Below are positions 51,768-61,476 of a DNA stretch of 64,000 bases, one piece after another. Position numbers and translations under genes: made by a program. The notes under the pieces were generated by a model, which saw only the letters and a program-made list of their open reading frames with translations, ran no database searches and had not been told where the DNA came from. Positions within the stretch are counted from its first letter, which is position 1. The number at the start of each line of letters is the position of its first letter. This stretch comes from Salipaludibacillus daqingensis (GTDB lineage: Bacteria; Bacillota; Bacilli; Bacillales; Salisediminibacteriaceae): the NCBI RefSeq assembly GCF_029891575.1, contig NZ_JARZHF010000007.1, positions 124,001-188,000 of the forward strand, given 5' to 3'.

Positions 51768-52835
51768 TTATTTCTCTACGGGAACAGGTTGATTTTTTAA
51801 AAAGTGATGATGGAGGTCCTCTATTAAATCATGGATTGCCAATAATTCATAAAATAAAATTACTTTTTCACTTAATTGGTGATCATGGTTGGTATGCTGG
51901 TGCACAGCTAAAGGTCTTGATTGAGCAAATTCATATTGAAGGTGATTATTTAAATCATCAATGAACTGAAAATAACTATCATCAATGGGTTTATCTAATT
52001 CATTCAGTAAAAAACTAAATTCTGCTTCAGCTCGTTTTAATATATTTTGTTCGTATTCCGTAAAGCTGATCGCTTTTTGAATGTATTGAAGATTTCCTAA
52101 GTGTAATGCAGCTCTTTGTATAAATTGAGTGGTTTGTTTTTCAAATGAAAACTGCCTGTATTTCTTTATTTTGAAGCGGTGGTACCTGAGTTCTTTCCTC
52201 TGAAAATATAGAAGCTGATCTGTTTTTGCTAACTGTCGATTTAAAGTTTCATATGGTCCATCATTTTTTTGTTGTTGAGGAGTGTAGCCGTCTCTTAATC
52301 GTTTGAGTGATTCTACGAGTGCTTGTTTTATTTGATCAATATGTCGACGATTTCTATAAGAGATATCATCTAAATAATCTGCTGGTAAAATTAAGACATT
52401 TACTAATGTGGAGACGGTAATTCCAATGGAAGTTGTTCCTAATCTTATTAGAAAAGATAATAGCAAATAATTTTGTAAATCAGGAATCATCGCTACAGAT
52501 GTTAATGTGGCAACAAGGGTTCCTTCGTATAATTTTAACTTTTGACAAAGAATAATAGTACATGTGGCAGCTATTGTATATGTAAGAGCACTTTCTCCCA
52601 AAAAATAAACGCTAGTCGCTGCAAGTGCTGCCCCAATTGCAGAAGCGGGAAATCGAACGATCCCCTTTCTAATCGAATCGTGAGTAGTAGGTTCAATCGT
52701 TACAATCGCTGTAATGACGGCGAAAATAGCAGGTAAATTAAAAGCTAAACAAATGAAAGACGTAATAAACACGGATATGGCCGTTTTAATTACACGTCCT
52801 CCAATCCATGACTTTTTTTTAGGTTTGATGTCCAT
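51768..52835 (-). CDS. Aromatic-acid exporter-family (ArAE/DUF939-like) membrane protein
   Basis: This 355-residue protein has four to five hydrophobic segments in the first 155 residues (GGRVIKTAISVFITSFI... TIEPTTHDSIRKG... RLGTTSIGITVSTLVNVLI). A long, charged, helical cytoplasmic domain follows. That is the layout of Gram-positive ArAE_1/YqjA-YgaE-like proteins, half-size relatives of aromatic-acid efflux permeases. The motif VTIEPTTHDSIRKGI is typical. The substrate is unknown. It is transcribed divergently from addB, and GGAGTGA lies before the ATG. Confidence 0.82.
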   Translation of the reverse strand: MDIKPKKKSWIGGRVIKTAISVFITSFICLAFNLPAIFAVITAIVTIEPTTHDSIRKGIVRFPASAIGAALAATSVYFLGESALTYTIAATCTIILCQKLKLYEGTLVATLTSVAMIPDLQNYLLLSFLIRLGTTSIGITVSTLVNVLILPADYLDDISYRNRRHIDQIKQALVESLKRLRDGYTPQQQKNDGPYETLNRQLAKTDQLLYFQRKELRYHRFKIKKYRQFSFEKQTTQFIQRAALHLGNLQYIQKAISFTEYEQNILKRAEAEFSFLLNELDKPIDDSYFQFIDDLNNHLQYEFAQSRPLAVHQHTNHDHQLSEKVILFYELLAIHDLIEDLHHHFLKNQPVPVEK

Positions 52836-53052
52836 CGTGACTCACTCCGTTAAGTAGGTGTAAGAAGCTATGTATTTTAGTAAATATTGTATACTAAAAC
52901 GTTTATTGTGTTCTGTTCGTTGATTATATCACGATGTGTCGATAATTAAATCGTTGTATCGGAAAGGAATCTATTTTAAAAAGATAATTTTTGATACAAT
53001 AGTGTACGAACGTATGATTGTGTAGCTAATTCCATCCAATGAGGTGAACCAT

Positions 53053-56000
53053 ATGACTATCAGCTTTTATTTAGGGCGCTCAGGCTCTGGCAAAACAACA
53101 AAAATGCAAACGGAAATGATTCATAGAATGAAAGAAAATCCAACGGGAACGCCTGTAATCTATCTTGTTCCAGAACAAATGACGTTTCAAGCGGAGAAAA
53201 ATCTTGTCACATCACTCGGAAAAGGGATGACGCGTACACAAGTATTAAGCTTTTCTCGATTAGCGTTAAGAGTTTTACAAGAAGTCGGTGGATTAACCCG
53301 CTATCATATAGAAAAATCAGGGATTCAGATGCTTTTAAGAAAAATAATTGAAAGAGAAAAGCGACACTTTCAATTATTTCAAAAAGCGACAACGAGTCAA
53401 GGTTTTGTAGAACAACTAGAACAAATGTTAACAGAATTCAAGCGTTATGATATTGATTCAGACGTGTTACAGACTGAACTAACAAGATTACAGAACTCTG
53501 CTGACGATTCTGTTACAGAACGGACGTTACAAGATAAACTTCACGATATTCATCGGATCCTTTCTCGAGTAGAACAGGAGTTGGCCGACAAATACATAGC
53601 GTCAGAAGATTATCTACAGCTTTTGGCCGAGAAAATGAGCGAATCATCGAAACTGAAAGACGCGATCGTTTATATCGATGGCTTTCATAGTTTTACCCCC
53701 ATTGAGATGAATGTTCTTCGGACGTTGTTTACAACGGTAAAAGACGTGCACATTGCTTTAACGTTGGATCAACCTTTAGCAACAGATGACATTCTTCATC
53801 CACTTGATTTGTTTTATGAGACGGGCAATACGTATCAACAGTTAAACGTTTTATGTGAAGAGTGCAAGCTATCAGACGTAACGACAAACGTTTTCCAAGA
53901 ACAGAAACGGTTTCGTTCTCAAGGACTAGCTTATTTAGAAGCGAACCAAAATCGACGACCAGCAATCCCGACAAACGATCATGAAGGAATTCGAATGATC
54001 AGTGCCGTTCATCGAAGAGGAGAAGTAGAAAAAGTCGCTCGTGAAGTGATCTCGTTAGTGAGAGATGAAGGCTACCGTTATGGAGAGATTGCCATACTAT
54101 TAAGGAATGTTGGTCAGTACTCGGATTACTTCGAAACAGTATTTCACGACGAAAAAATCCCTTTTTTTACAGACCAAAAGAGATCTGCGTTGAACCATCC
54201 TCTTGTCGAATTTATTCGTTCGTCAATGGAAGTTATTCAGCGGCATTGGGGTTATGAAGCGGTGTTTCGCACGTTAAAAACGGAGATCCTCTTTCCATTA
54301 AATATTAAGAATATCCGTGAAAAAGTCGATCAACTAGAAAATTATGTCCTCTCCTATGGCATTAAAGGGAAACGATGGTACTCCGATCAACCTTGGACGT
54401 ATAAACGAATGGCAACAACGGCCGAACATGACGGGGAACAAACAACGAGAGAACGAACGTTTGAAATCGAAATCAATGATTTACGTCAGCAACTGATGAA
54501 CCCACTGATTCAATTTCAGACTAGGGTGAAACGAGCAAAAACAGTTCAGGAATATTGTCACAGTCTATTTCAACTATTAGAAGACGTTCAAGCTGCAGAG
54601 AAACTAGAACTCTTGCGAAATGAAGCGGTTGAATTAGAAGATTTACGAGAAGCGAATGAGCATGATCAATTGTGGAATCAAATCATTCATTTGATGGATC
54701 AGATGGTCGAGATCAGTGGAGAAGAGGAAGTCAGTTTTGATCTGTTTATGAAGATGATTGATACAGGTTTGGAAGGATTGACTTTTTCAATCATTCCACC
54801 TGCTTTTGATCAAGTGGTGATTGCCGACATGGAAATGTCTCGCTTATCGCATGTTCGTTGCGCCTTTATTATGGGTGTGAACGACGGCGTGATTCCGGCA
54901 AAACCAGATGAAAGCAGTCTCGTTTCTGAAGAGGAACGGACGCAATTAGAAAAACAAGGTGTACAACTTGCACCAGGAGCCGAGAGACAGCTGTTAAATG
55001 AATCTTTTCTGATTTATATGGCCCAAGCAATTCCACAAGAAAAGTTATATTTCACTTATCCGTTGGCTGATGAGGAAGGTCGAAGTCTCCAGCCATCAAT
55101 GATGTTAAATTATATTCAAGAGTTGTTTCCGAAGATGGAGGTCGAAGTTGCTTTTGATTCACCATTGGAAGTTAGTGAACAAGAAGAACAAACGTTTATC
55201 ACCCACCCGCAGAAAACATTGTCTCAATTAACGCAACAGCTGCAAGGCTGGCAACGGGGGTATCACGTTTCTTCGATGTGGTGGGATGTGTATAACTGGT
55301 TTATCAATCAACCGACGTGGAACCGCAAAGTGTCGCACGTCTTGAAAAGTTTGCATTATAAAAACGAACCTTCTCATTTACCGACATACTTGACTGAAGA
55401 ACTATATGGAACAACGTTGAAAACGAGCGTGTCAAGAATGGAACAATACAATGCTTGTCCGTTTTCACAATTTGCGAATTACGGGTTGAAGTTAAAAGAA
55501 AGAGAAACGTTTAAACTTGAAGCTCCTGATATTGGAACGCTGTTTCATGCGGCATTAAAAGAAATGGCTGAAGCGTTGCGTCATGATGGAAAAGACTTTT
55601 CTCATTTAACGAAAGACATGGCGACGTCGATGTCGAAAACGATTGTAGGGAATTTGGCACCAAAAATTCAACGAGAAATCTTATTAAGTTCTAGCCGATT
55701 TACGTATATTCAACAAAAATTAGAAGAAGTTGTCGCAAGAGCGTCGACGGTTTTGGCAGAACAAGCTAAAAGAACGGGTTTTTCCCCTGCTGGTCTTGAA
55801 GTCGGGTTTGGACCTGAACAACAGCTTCCTCCGTTAACGTTTGAGTTAGATAATGGTCATAAAATTGAACTGATCGGTCGGATTGATCGTGTCGACAAAG
55901 CCGAAGACGAAGAGGGCGTATTTGTCAGAATTCTAGATTATAAGTCTAGTAGTAAAGATATTAAACTTGATGACGTCTATGAAGGACTAGCGCTGCAAAT

Positions 56001-56571
56001 GCTGATTTATTTAGATGTGGTTGTGAGCTATGCTTCAGAATGGTTAGGGACTGAAGTAACACCAGCTGGCGTCCTGTATTTTCATGTGCACAATCCAATG
56101 ATTCAATCGGATCAGAAATTGTCTCTAGAAGAAATTGAGGCAAAGATCTTAAAGGAATTCAAAATGAAAGGTCTTCTATCGTCATCATTAAACGCCATTA
56201 AACAGATGGACCTTGGGCTTGATATAGGTCGATCTGACATCGTTCCTGTCGGTTTGAAAAAAGATGGTCAAGCTTATAACGATTCAAAAGTCATTTCTCA
56301 TACTGACTATGAATGGCTTCGCTCGTATTTACGAAACCACGTGAAAAAAGTCGGGGAATCGATCATGCAAGGGAATATCGATTTAACCCCATATAAAAAG
56401 AAACAGCAGACACCGTGTACATTTTGTTCCTATAAATCGTTTTGTCAATTTGACCCTAGCATCGAGTCAAATGACTATCGACATTTATCAGGGAAATCGA
56501 ATGATGACATCTTGGAGCTTATCCGCGATGAGAAAGGAGAAACCGATGAATCTCACACCGAAACCGAGTAA
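53053..56571 (+). CDS. addB: AddB subunit of the ATP-dependent helicase-nuclease
   Basis: AddAB processes double-strand ends for RecA-dependent repair and recognises Chi. This 1172-residue subunit has the Walker-A-like GRSGSGKTTK (7-16) and a C-terminal RecB-like nuclease domain (ILDYKSSSKDI). The four iron-sulphur cysteines are C802, C1122, C1125 and C1131 (NACPF and CTFCSYKSFC). The ribosome site GAGGTG favours the ATG at 53053 over the in-frame GTG at 53044. The addA start lies inside its last codons, so the subunits are translationally coupled. Length and layout match Bacillus AddB. Confidence 0.96.
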   Translation: MTISFYLGRSGSGKTTKMQTEMIHRMKENPTGTPVIYLVPEQMTFQAEKNLVTSLGKGMTRTQVLSFSRLALRVLQEVGGLTRYHIEKSGIQMLLRKIIEREKRHFQLFQKATTSQGFVEQLEQMLTEFKRYDIDSDVLQTELTRLQNSADDSVTERTLQDKLHDIHRILSRVEQELADKYIASEDYLQLLAEKMSESSKLKDAIVYIDGFHSFTPIEMNVLRTLFTTVKDVHIALTLDQPLATDDILHPLDLFYETGNTYQQLNVLCEECKLSDVTTNVFQEQKRFRSQGLAYLEANQNRRPAIPTNDHEGIRMISAVHRRGEVEKVAREVISLVRDEGYRYGEIAILLRNVGQYSDYFETVFHDEKIPFFTDQKRSALNHPLVEFIRSSMEVIQRHWGYEAVFRTLKTEILFPLNIKNIREKVDQLENYVLSYGIKGKRWYSDQPWTYKRMATTAEHDGEQTTRERTFEIEINDLRQQLMNPLIQFQTRVKRAKTVQEYCHSLFQLLEDVQAAEKLELLRNEAVELEDLREANEHDQLWNQIIHLMDQMVEISGEEEVSFDLFMKMIDTGLEGLTFSIIPPAFDQVVIADMEMSRLSHVRCAFIMGVNDGVIPAKPDESSLVSEEERTQLEKQGVQLAPGAERQLLNESFLIYMAQAIPQEKLYFTYPLADEEGRSLQPSMMLNYIQELFPKMEVEVAFDSPLEVSEQEEQTFITHPQKTLSQLTQQLQGWQRGYHVSSMWWDVYNWFINQPTWNRKVSHVLKSLHYKNEPSHLPTYLTEELYGTTLKTSVSRMEQYNACPFSQFANYGLKLKERETFKLEAPDIGTLFHAALKEMAEALRHDGKDFSHLTKDMATSMSKTIVGNLAPKIQREILLSSSRFTYIQQKLEEVVARASTVLAEQAKRTGFSPAGLEVGFGPEQQLPPLTFELDNGHKIELIGRIDRVDKAEDEEGVFVRILDYKSSSKDIKLDDVYEGLALQMLIYLDVVVSYASEWLGTEVTPAGVLYFHVHNPMIQSDQKLSLEEIEAKILKEFKMKGLLSSSLNAIKQMDLGLDIGRSDIVPVGLKKDGQAYNDSKVISHTDYEWLRSYLRNHVKKVGESIMQGNIDLTPYKKKQQTPCTFCSYKSFCQFDPSIESNDYRHLSGKSNDDILELIRDEKGETDESHTETE

Positions 56572-59500
56572 CGTGACATGGACGGACGATCAATGGAAGG
56601 CGATTTCAGCCGATGGAAACAACATCCTCGTTGCCGCCGCGGCAGGAAGTGGTAAAACAGCTGTTTTAGTCGAGCGAATGATTCGAAAAGTCTCTGATAC
56701 GGACAATCCGATTGATATTGATCGGTTACTTGTTGTGACGTTTACGAACGCGGCTGCGGCCGAAATGCGTCATCGCATTGGCGAAGCAATCGAAAAGAAA
56801 TTAAACGATGATCCACGTTCATTGCATTTGCGTCGTCAACTGTCTTTGTTACACCGAGCGAACATCTCAACACTTCATTCCTTTTGCATGAACGTGATTC
56901 GAAAATATTATTACGACATTGACATTGATCCAAATTTTCGTATTTTAGATGACACAGAAGGACAACTAATTAGAGAAGAAGTCATCGACGATCTTTTTGA
57001 AGAGGAGTATGGAACAGAAGAAAATCAAACGTTCTTTGATCTCGTTGACCAATATAGCGGGGATCGAAGTGATGATAAACTTCGTAGCCTTGTTCTTCAT
57101 TTATATAACTTCTCTCGGTCCAATCCACAGCCAACGAAATGGTTGGATGACATCGCAGCAGGATACGAGCTTGAGCACGTGGAATCAATTGATGAGTTGC
57201 CATGGACAGAAGAAGCGATGAACCATGTTCGTAAGCAGTTGTCCCAAGCAATGGAAATGATTGAAAAAGCTCTTATATTCACCGAAGAACCAGAAGGTCC
57301 GTTGAAATATGTTGAAACATTGGAAGCAGAACGGCTTCAGGTGAAAAACATAGCATCATCAACGACGTGGCAAGACATGTTTGATCACTTTAAGAACATT
57401 GATTTCGGTCGTATTCCATCGATTACGAAGAAAGATCAAGTGGATGGTCGGTTGAAAGAAAAAGCGAAAGCGTTGAGAGATCAAGCGAAAGACGTGGTGA
57501 ATAGCTGCAAGTCGTCTTTGTTCCAACTGGAACCGGATTCTGTATTAGAAGATCTACAATTCATGGGGCCGACGATTTCAAAGTTGACGACTCTCGTCAA
57601 TCTTTTTTCAGAGCGGTATATGCACGAAAAAAGAGAAAAGGGTGTCCTCGATTTCAGTGATTTAGAGCACCTTTGCTTGGAAGTATTATCTGATCAGGAG
57701 AAGTCAACTGAGGGTTCGTTGGTTCCATCAAAAGCGGCGGATGAATTCGCCAATTACTTTTCTGAACTTCTCGTAGATGAGTACCAAGATACAAACCTTG
57801 TTCAGGAGACGATTATCAATTTGTTATCTAACGGTCATAACTTATTTATGGTCGGAGATGTAAAGCAGTCCATCTACCGATTCCGTCTCGCAGAACCGAC
57901 ACTTTTCATGGAGAAGTACAAGAAATTTGAGTTAGATGGTTCAGGAAGCGGCATGAGAATCGACTTATCGAAAAACTTTCGTAGCCGCGCTGAAATTTTG
58001 GACGGGACGAACTTTATTTTCAGACAAACGATGGATGAAGAAGTAGGAGAAATTGCGTATAACGACGCTGCTGAACTCAAGCTTGGAAACGAGGGTTATC
58101 CAGAGCAGGAAGGGTTAGAAGCAAATTTGATCTTGATTAACAAAGGGGAGCCGGTTAAAAACAAAGGACAAAGGAATGATGATGACGATTTGACGGATGA
58201 ATCCTTTGAAGAGGAACTGGAAACATCCCAACTTGAAGCAAGAGCAATGATTGCGGAAATGAAACAATTGATTCAGTCGAAATATCCAATTTTTGACAAA
58301 GGCCTGAAGCGAACTCGTCCGATTACGTATCGTGATATCGTGATTTTGATGAGATCCATGCCCTGGGCGGAAACGATTCTTGAGGAATGTAAAAAAGCAG
58401 GAATCCCTGTATACGCTGAATTATCAACCGGGTATTTTGAAGCCATCGAAGTTCGAGTGATGATGTCGGTGTTGAAGATTATTGATAATCCATATCAGGA
58501 TATACCGCTCGCATCTGTTTTACGTTCTCCGATTATGAATCTAACAGAAGTTGAACTGGCTGAAATTCGCTTGTTGGCAAAAGGTACGTCATTTTATGAA
58601 GCATTAACAGTTGCCGCAAGTGATGAAAACGACGATGAGTCTTTGAAACATCGCTGTCGGTCGTTTATCGAACAATTATCTATATGGAGAAAACGCGCTA
58701 GATCTGGGTCATTGTCTGAACTCATATGGCAACTTTATCAAGATACTGGATTCTTTGATTATGTTGGTGGGATGCCAGGCGGGAAGCAGCGTCAGGCCAA
58801 TTTACGCGCCCTTTATGACCGATCCCGCTCCTATGAGTCGACCTCGTTTAGAGGATTGTTTCGCTTTCTACGCTTTGTGGAGCGAATGCAAGAACGTGGG
58901 GATGATCTTGGAACCGCGAGAGCTTTAGGCGAGCAAGAAGATGTCGTTCGTTTGATGACGATTCATAAAAGTAAGGGACTAGAGTTTCCTGTTGTCTTCA
59001 TGGCAGGGATGAATAAAATGTTCAACAGGCAAGACATTCGCGGAGACTACTTCCTTCATAAAGAACTAGGTTTAGGCTCGAAACGAATCGATCCTCACAT
59101 GAGATTATCTTATCCAACGATCCCACAACAGGTGATCAAGGAACGAATTAAGCACGAATCGTTAGCAGAGGAAATGCGCGTTCTTTACGTTGGCTTAACG
59201 CGAGCGAAGGAAAAGTTGTTTTTAACAGGAACGGTGAAAGATACCGAGAAATCGTTGGAAAAGTGGAGTGAACCGATCAACCAAACGGGCTGGCTATTGC
59301 CAAACGTGAACAGAGAAAAGGCAGGGAGCTTTCTCGATTGGATTGCACCGGCCATTTTCCGGCACCGATCCGTGTTTCCATTACTAACCGAATTTGATGT
59401 GGATTTTTCCCTTGTCGATGAAACAGTCAGTAATGACCCGTCAGCATGGATTGTTGATATTGTAGATAAAGGGTCGCTTCAAGAGGAAGAGACGGTTCTC

Positions 59501-60298
59501 GAGGCAACAGACGACGAAATTGACGGTCATTTACAGGCACTAGAACCAATTCCCATCGAATCCGCTGTTAAAGACGAAGTGGTATCGCAACTGGAGTGGT
59601 CTTATAAGTACAAAGATGCTACTGTTCACAGAGCCAAGCAATCTGTCAGTGATTTGAAGCGGGAGATGCAAGATGAGTATAGCGAACAGATGATGGCAAC
59701 AGGGTTTCAGTCAAAATACGCCGATCGCCCTAAATTTCTGCAAAAAAAATCGTTTATTCCTGCTGAAGTGGGGACACTCATGCACGGAATGATGCAGCAT
59801 ATTTCATTGTCGGTCGACGCTGACACTGAGTCTGTTAAAAAGGAACGAGACAAGCTCGTGGAAAAGGAAATCATCACGACCGAAGAAGCAGAACAAATCA
59901 ATGTCGCTCATATCGTTCAGTTTCTGCAATCAGACATCGGAAAGCAAATGAAGTTGGCAACGGAAATCGAACGAGAAATCCCATTTAGTTATCATGTAGC
60001 CGCATCGAAAGCGTACACTACATGGCAGCAATCAGAGGATGAATCGGTGTTTGTGCAAGGGGTAATTGATGCTGTTTTTCGGAATGAAACAGGAAATCTT
60101 GTGTTAGTCGACTATAAAACGGATGCGATCGCTGCTAGATTCCCAGACAAAACGACTGAAGAAATAAAACAGCATTTCAGAGAACAGTACCGTTATCAGA
60201 TTGAATTGTATCGAGAGGCCTTGAGTGACAGTTGGTCAAAATCTGTCGATGAATGTTATCTATATATGTTTGATGGAGATTACCTAATTAAGATGTAA
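56546..60298 (+). CDS. addA: AddA subunit of the ATP-dependent helicase-nuclease
   Basis: This 1250-residue UvrD-type 3'-5' helicase is fused to a nuclease domain. Helicase motifs are TDDQWKAI (Q motif), AAAGSGKT (31-38), VVTFTNAAAAEMRHRI, LLVDEYQDTN, GDVKQSIYRFR, LMTIHKSKGLEF and EEMRVLYVGLTRAK. The C-terminal nuclease motif LVDYKTD is at about 1188-1194. Upstream in-frame ATGs exist inside addB, but AAAGGAG before ATG 56546 decides the start, giving a 26-base overlap with addB. It forms one unit with addB, sbcD and sbcC. Confidence 0.96.
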   Translation: MNLTPKPSNVTWTDDQWKAISADGNNILVAAAAGSGKTAVLVERMIRKVSDTDNPIDIDRLLVVTFTNAAAAEMRHRIGEAIEKKLNDDPRSLHLRRQLSLLHRANISTLHSFCMNVIRKYYYDIDIDPNFRILDDTEGQLIREEVIDDLFEEEYGTEENQTFFDLVDQYSGDRSDDKLRSLVLHLYNFSRSNPQPTKWLDDIAAGYELEHVESIDELPWTEEAMNHVRKQLSQAMEMIEKALIFTEEPEGPLKYVETLEAERLQVKNIASSTTWQDMFDHFKNIDFGRIPSITKKDQVDGRLKEKAKALRDQAKDVVNSCKSSLFQLEPDSVLEDLQFMGPTISKLTTLVNLFSERYMHEKREKGVLDFSDLEHLCLEVLSDQEKSTEGSLVPSKAADEFANYFSELLVDEYQDTNLVQETIINLLSNGHNLFMVGDVKQSIYRFRLAEPTLFMEKYKKFELDGSGSGMRIDLSKNFRSRAEILDGTNFIFRQTMDEEVGEIAYNDAAELKLGNEGYPEQEGLEANLILINKGEPVKNKGQRNDDDDLTDESFEEELETSQLEARAMIAEMKQLIQSKYPIFDKGLKRTRPITYRDIVILMRSMPWAETILEECKKAGIPVYAELSTGYFEAIEVRVMMSVLKIIDNPYQDIPLASVLRSPIMNLTEVELAEIRLLAKGTSFYEALTVAASDENDDESLKHRCRSFIEQLSIWRKRARSGSLSELIWQLYQDTGFFDYVGGMPGGKQRQANLRALYDRSRSYESTSFRGLFRFLRFVERMQERGDDLGTARALGEQEDVVRLMTIHKSKGLEFPVVFMAGMNKMFNRQDIRGDYFLHKELGLGSKRIDPHMRLSYPTIPQQVIKERIKHESLAEEMRVLYVGLTRAKEKLFLTGTVKDTEKSLEKWSEPINQTGWLLPNVNREKAGSFLDWIAPAIFRHRSVFPLLTEFDVDFSLVDETVSNDPSAWIVDIVDKGSLQEEETVLEATDDEIDGHLQALEPIPIESAVKDEVVSQLEWSYKYKDATVHRAKQSVSDLKREMQDEYSEQMMATGFQSKYADRPKFLQKKSFIPAEVGTLMHGMMQHISLSVDADTESVKKERDKLVEKEIITTEEAEQINVAHIVQFLQSDIGKQMKLATEIEREIPFSYHVAASKAYTTWQQSEDESVFVQGVIDAVFRNETGNLVLVDYKTDAIAARFPDKTTEEIKQHFREQYRYQIELYREALSDSWSKSVDECYLYMFDGDYLIKM

Positions 60299-60309
60299 GG
60301 GGGAAAATG

Positions 60310-61476
60310 ATGAGATTATTACACACATCTGATTGGCATATTGGACGAACGATTGAAGGGCGAGATCGCCATGAAGAACACGAAGCGTTTTTTGATGAGT
60401 TAGTTGAGATTGCCGATGAGGAAAAAGTCGATGCTGTTTTGATGGCAGGAGATGTGTTCGACTCCGTGAATCCCTCTGCTAGAGGGGAGGAACTGTTTTA
60501 CGAAAGTATGGCTCGTTTATCAAATAAAGGAAAGCGTCCTGTTGTGATCATCGCCGGAAATCATGATCATCCAGATCGACTTGCGGCGGCAAGAACGTTG
60601 CTCAGAAAACATCGGATTTATATTCAAGGCTATCCAACTCTTGATCCACTTAAGATTCCGATTGACGGAAGTGAGGTCCAACTTTGTGTAGCAGGGTTAC
60701 CTTATCCGTCAGAATCTCGTTTGAAAGAGAGTTTCACAGATATCAATGATGAATTGGCGATTAGAGAAGCGTATGATTTGAAAATTAGCGGAATTTTTGA
60801 AAAACTGACGTCTTCGTTTTCAAAGAATGATATTCGCGTTGCGATGAGTCACTTGTTCGTTGCTGGTGGGGCGAGTACAGAGTCAGAACGACCAATTGAA
60901 GTCGGTGGAGCGTATACGGTTCGGGCTACACAGCTCCCGGAACACGTGCAATATACGGCGCTCGGCCATCTTCACCGTCCACAAGACATCAAGCTATCCA
61001 AAGCTCCGGCGCGATATGCTGGGTCGCCGTTAGCGTTTAGTTTCTCGGAAGCAGGCTACGCAAAATCAGTCACAATCGTTGATGTAGAACCTGGTGAGGC
61101 GGCAGACGTAAAAGAAGTATTTTTGCGATCAGGACGGCCGCTCGTTAAGTGGAAGGCGACAGAAGGATTGGCTCAAGTACATTCATGGATGGATATCCAA
61201 AAAGATGCGCAAGCGTGGATTGAGCTTGATGTACATATGAATGATACGCCATCGATGGAAGACATTCATCGACTGAAGAAAAATTATCCGCGTTTACTAA
61301 CGATTCGACCTATTTTTCCTGATACCAAACGTGTGGATGGACCAGAAAGAAAACATGTGGCGATCGATAAACTATTCAAGCAGTTCTATGAACGTCAAAC
61401 AGGCGGCGCGAGCCCTGATGACGAACTAACTCGTCTGTTTCTAGAGATGGTTAATGATGAGGAGGCGGGAGTTTAA
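60310..61476 (+). CDS. sbcD: SbcD nuclease subunit (Mre11-like)
   Basis: This 388-residue exonuclease subunit works with SbcC to open hairpins and blocked DNA ends. Phosphoesterase motifs are HTSDWHIGRTIEGRDR at the N-terminus, VLMAGDVFDSVNPS, IAGNHDHPDR, SHLFVAGG and YTALGHLHRPQ. Two ATGs lie in tandem (60307 and 60310); the second has better spacing from GGGGG. It starts 11 bases after addA, and its stop TAA shares its last base with the sbcC ATG. Confidence 0.95.
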   Translation: MRLLHTSDWHIGRTIEGRDRHEEHEAFFDELVEIADEEKVDAVLMAGDVFDSVNPSARGEELFYESMARLSNKGKRPVVIIAGNHDHPDRLAAARTLLRKHRIYIQGYPTLDPLKIPIDGSEVQLCVAGLPYPSESRLKESFTDINDELAIREAYDLKISGIFEKLTSSFSKNDIRVAMSHLFVAGGASTESERPIEVGGAYTVRATQLPEHVQYTALGHLHRPQDIKLSKAPARYAGSPLAFSFSEAGYAKSVTIVDVEPGEAADVKEVFLRSGRPLVKWKATEGLAQVHSWMDIQKDAQAWIELDVHMNDTPSMEDIHRLKKNYPRLLTIRPIFPDTKRVDGPERKHVAIDKLFKQFYERQTGGASPDDELTRLFLEMVNDEEAGV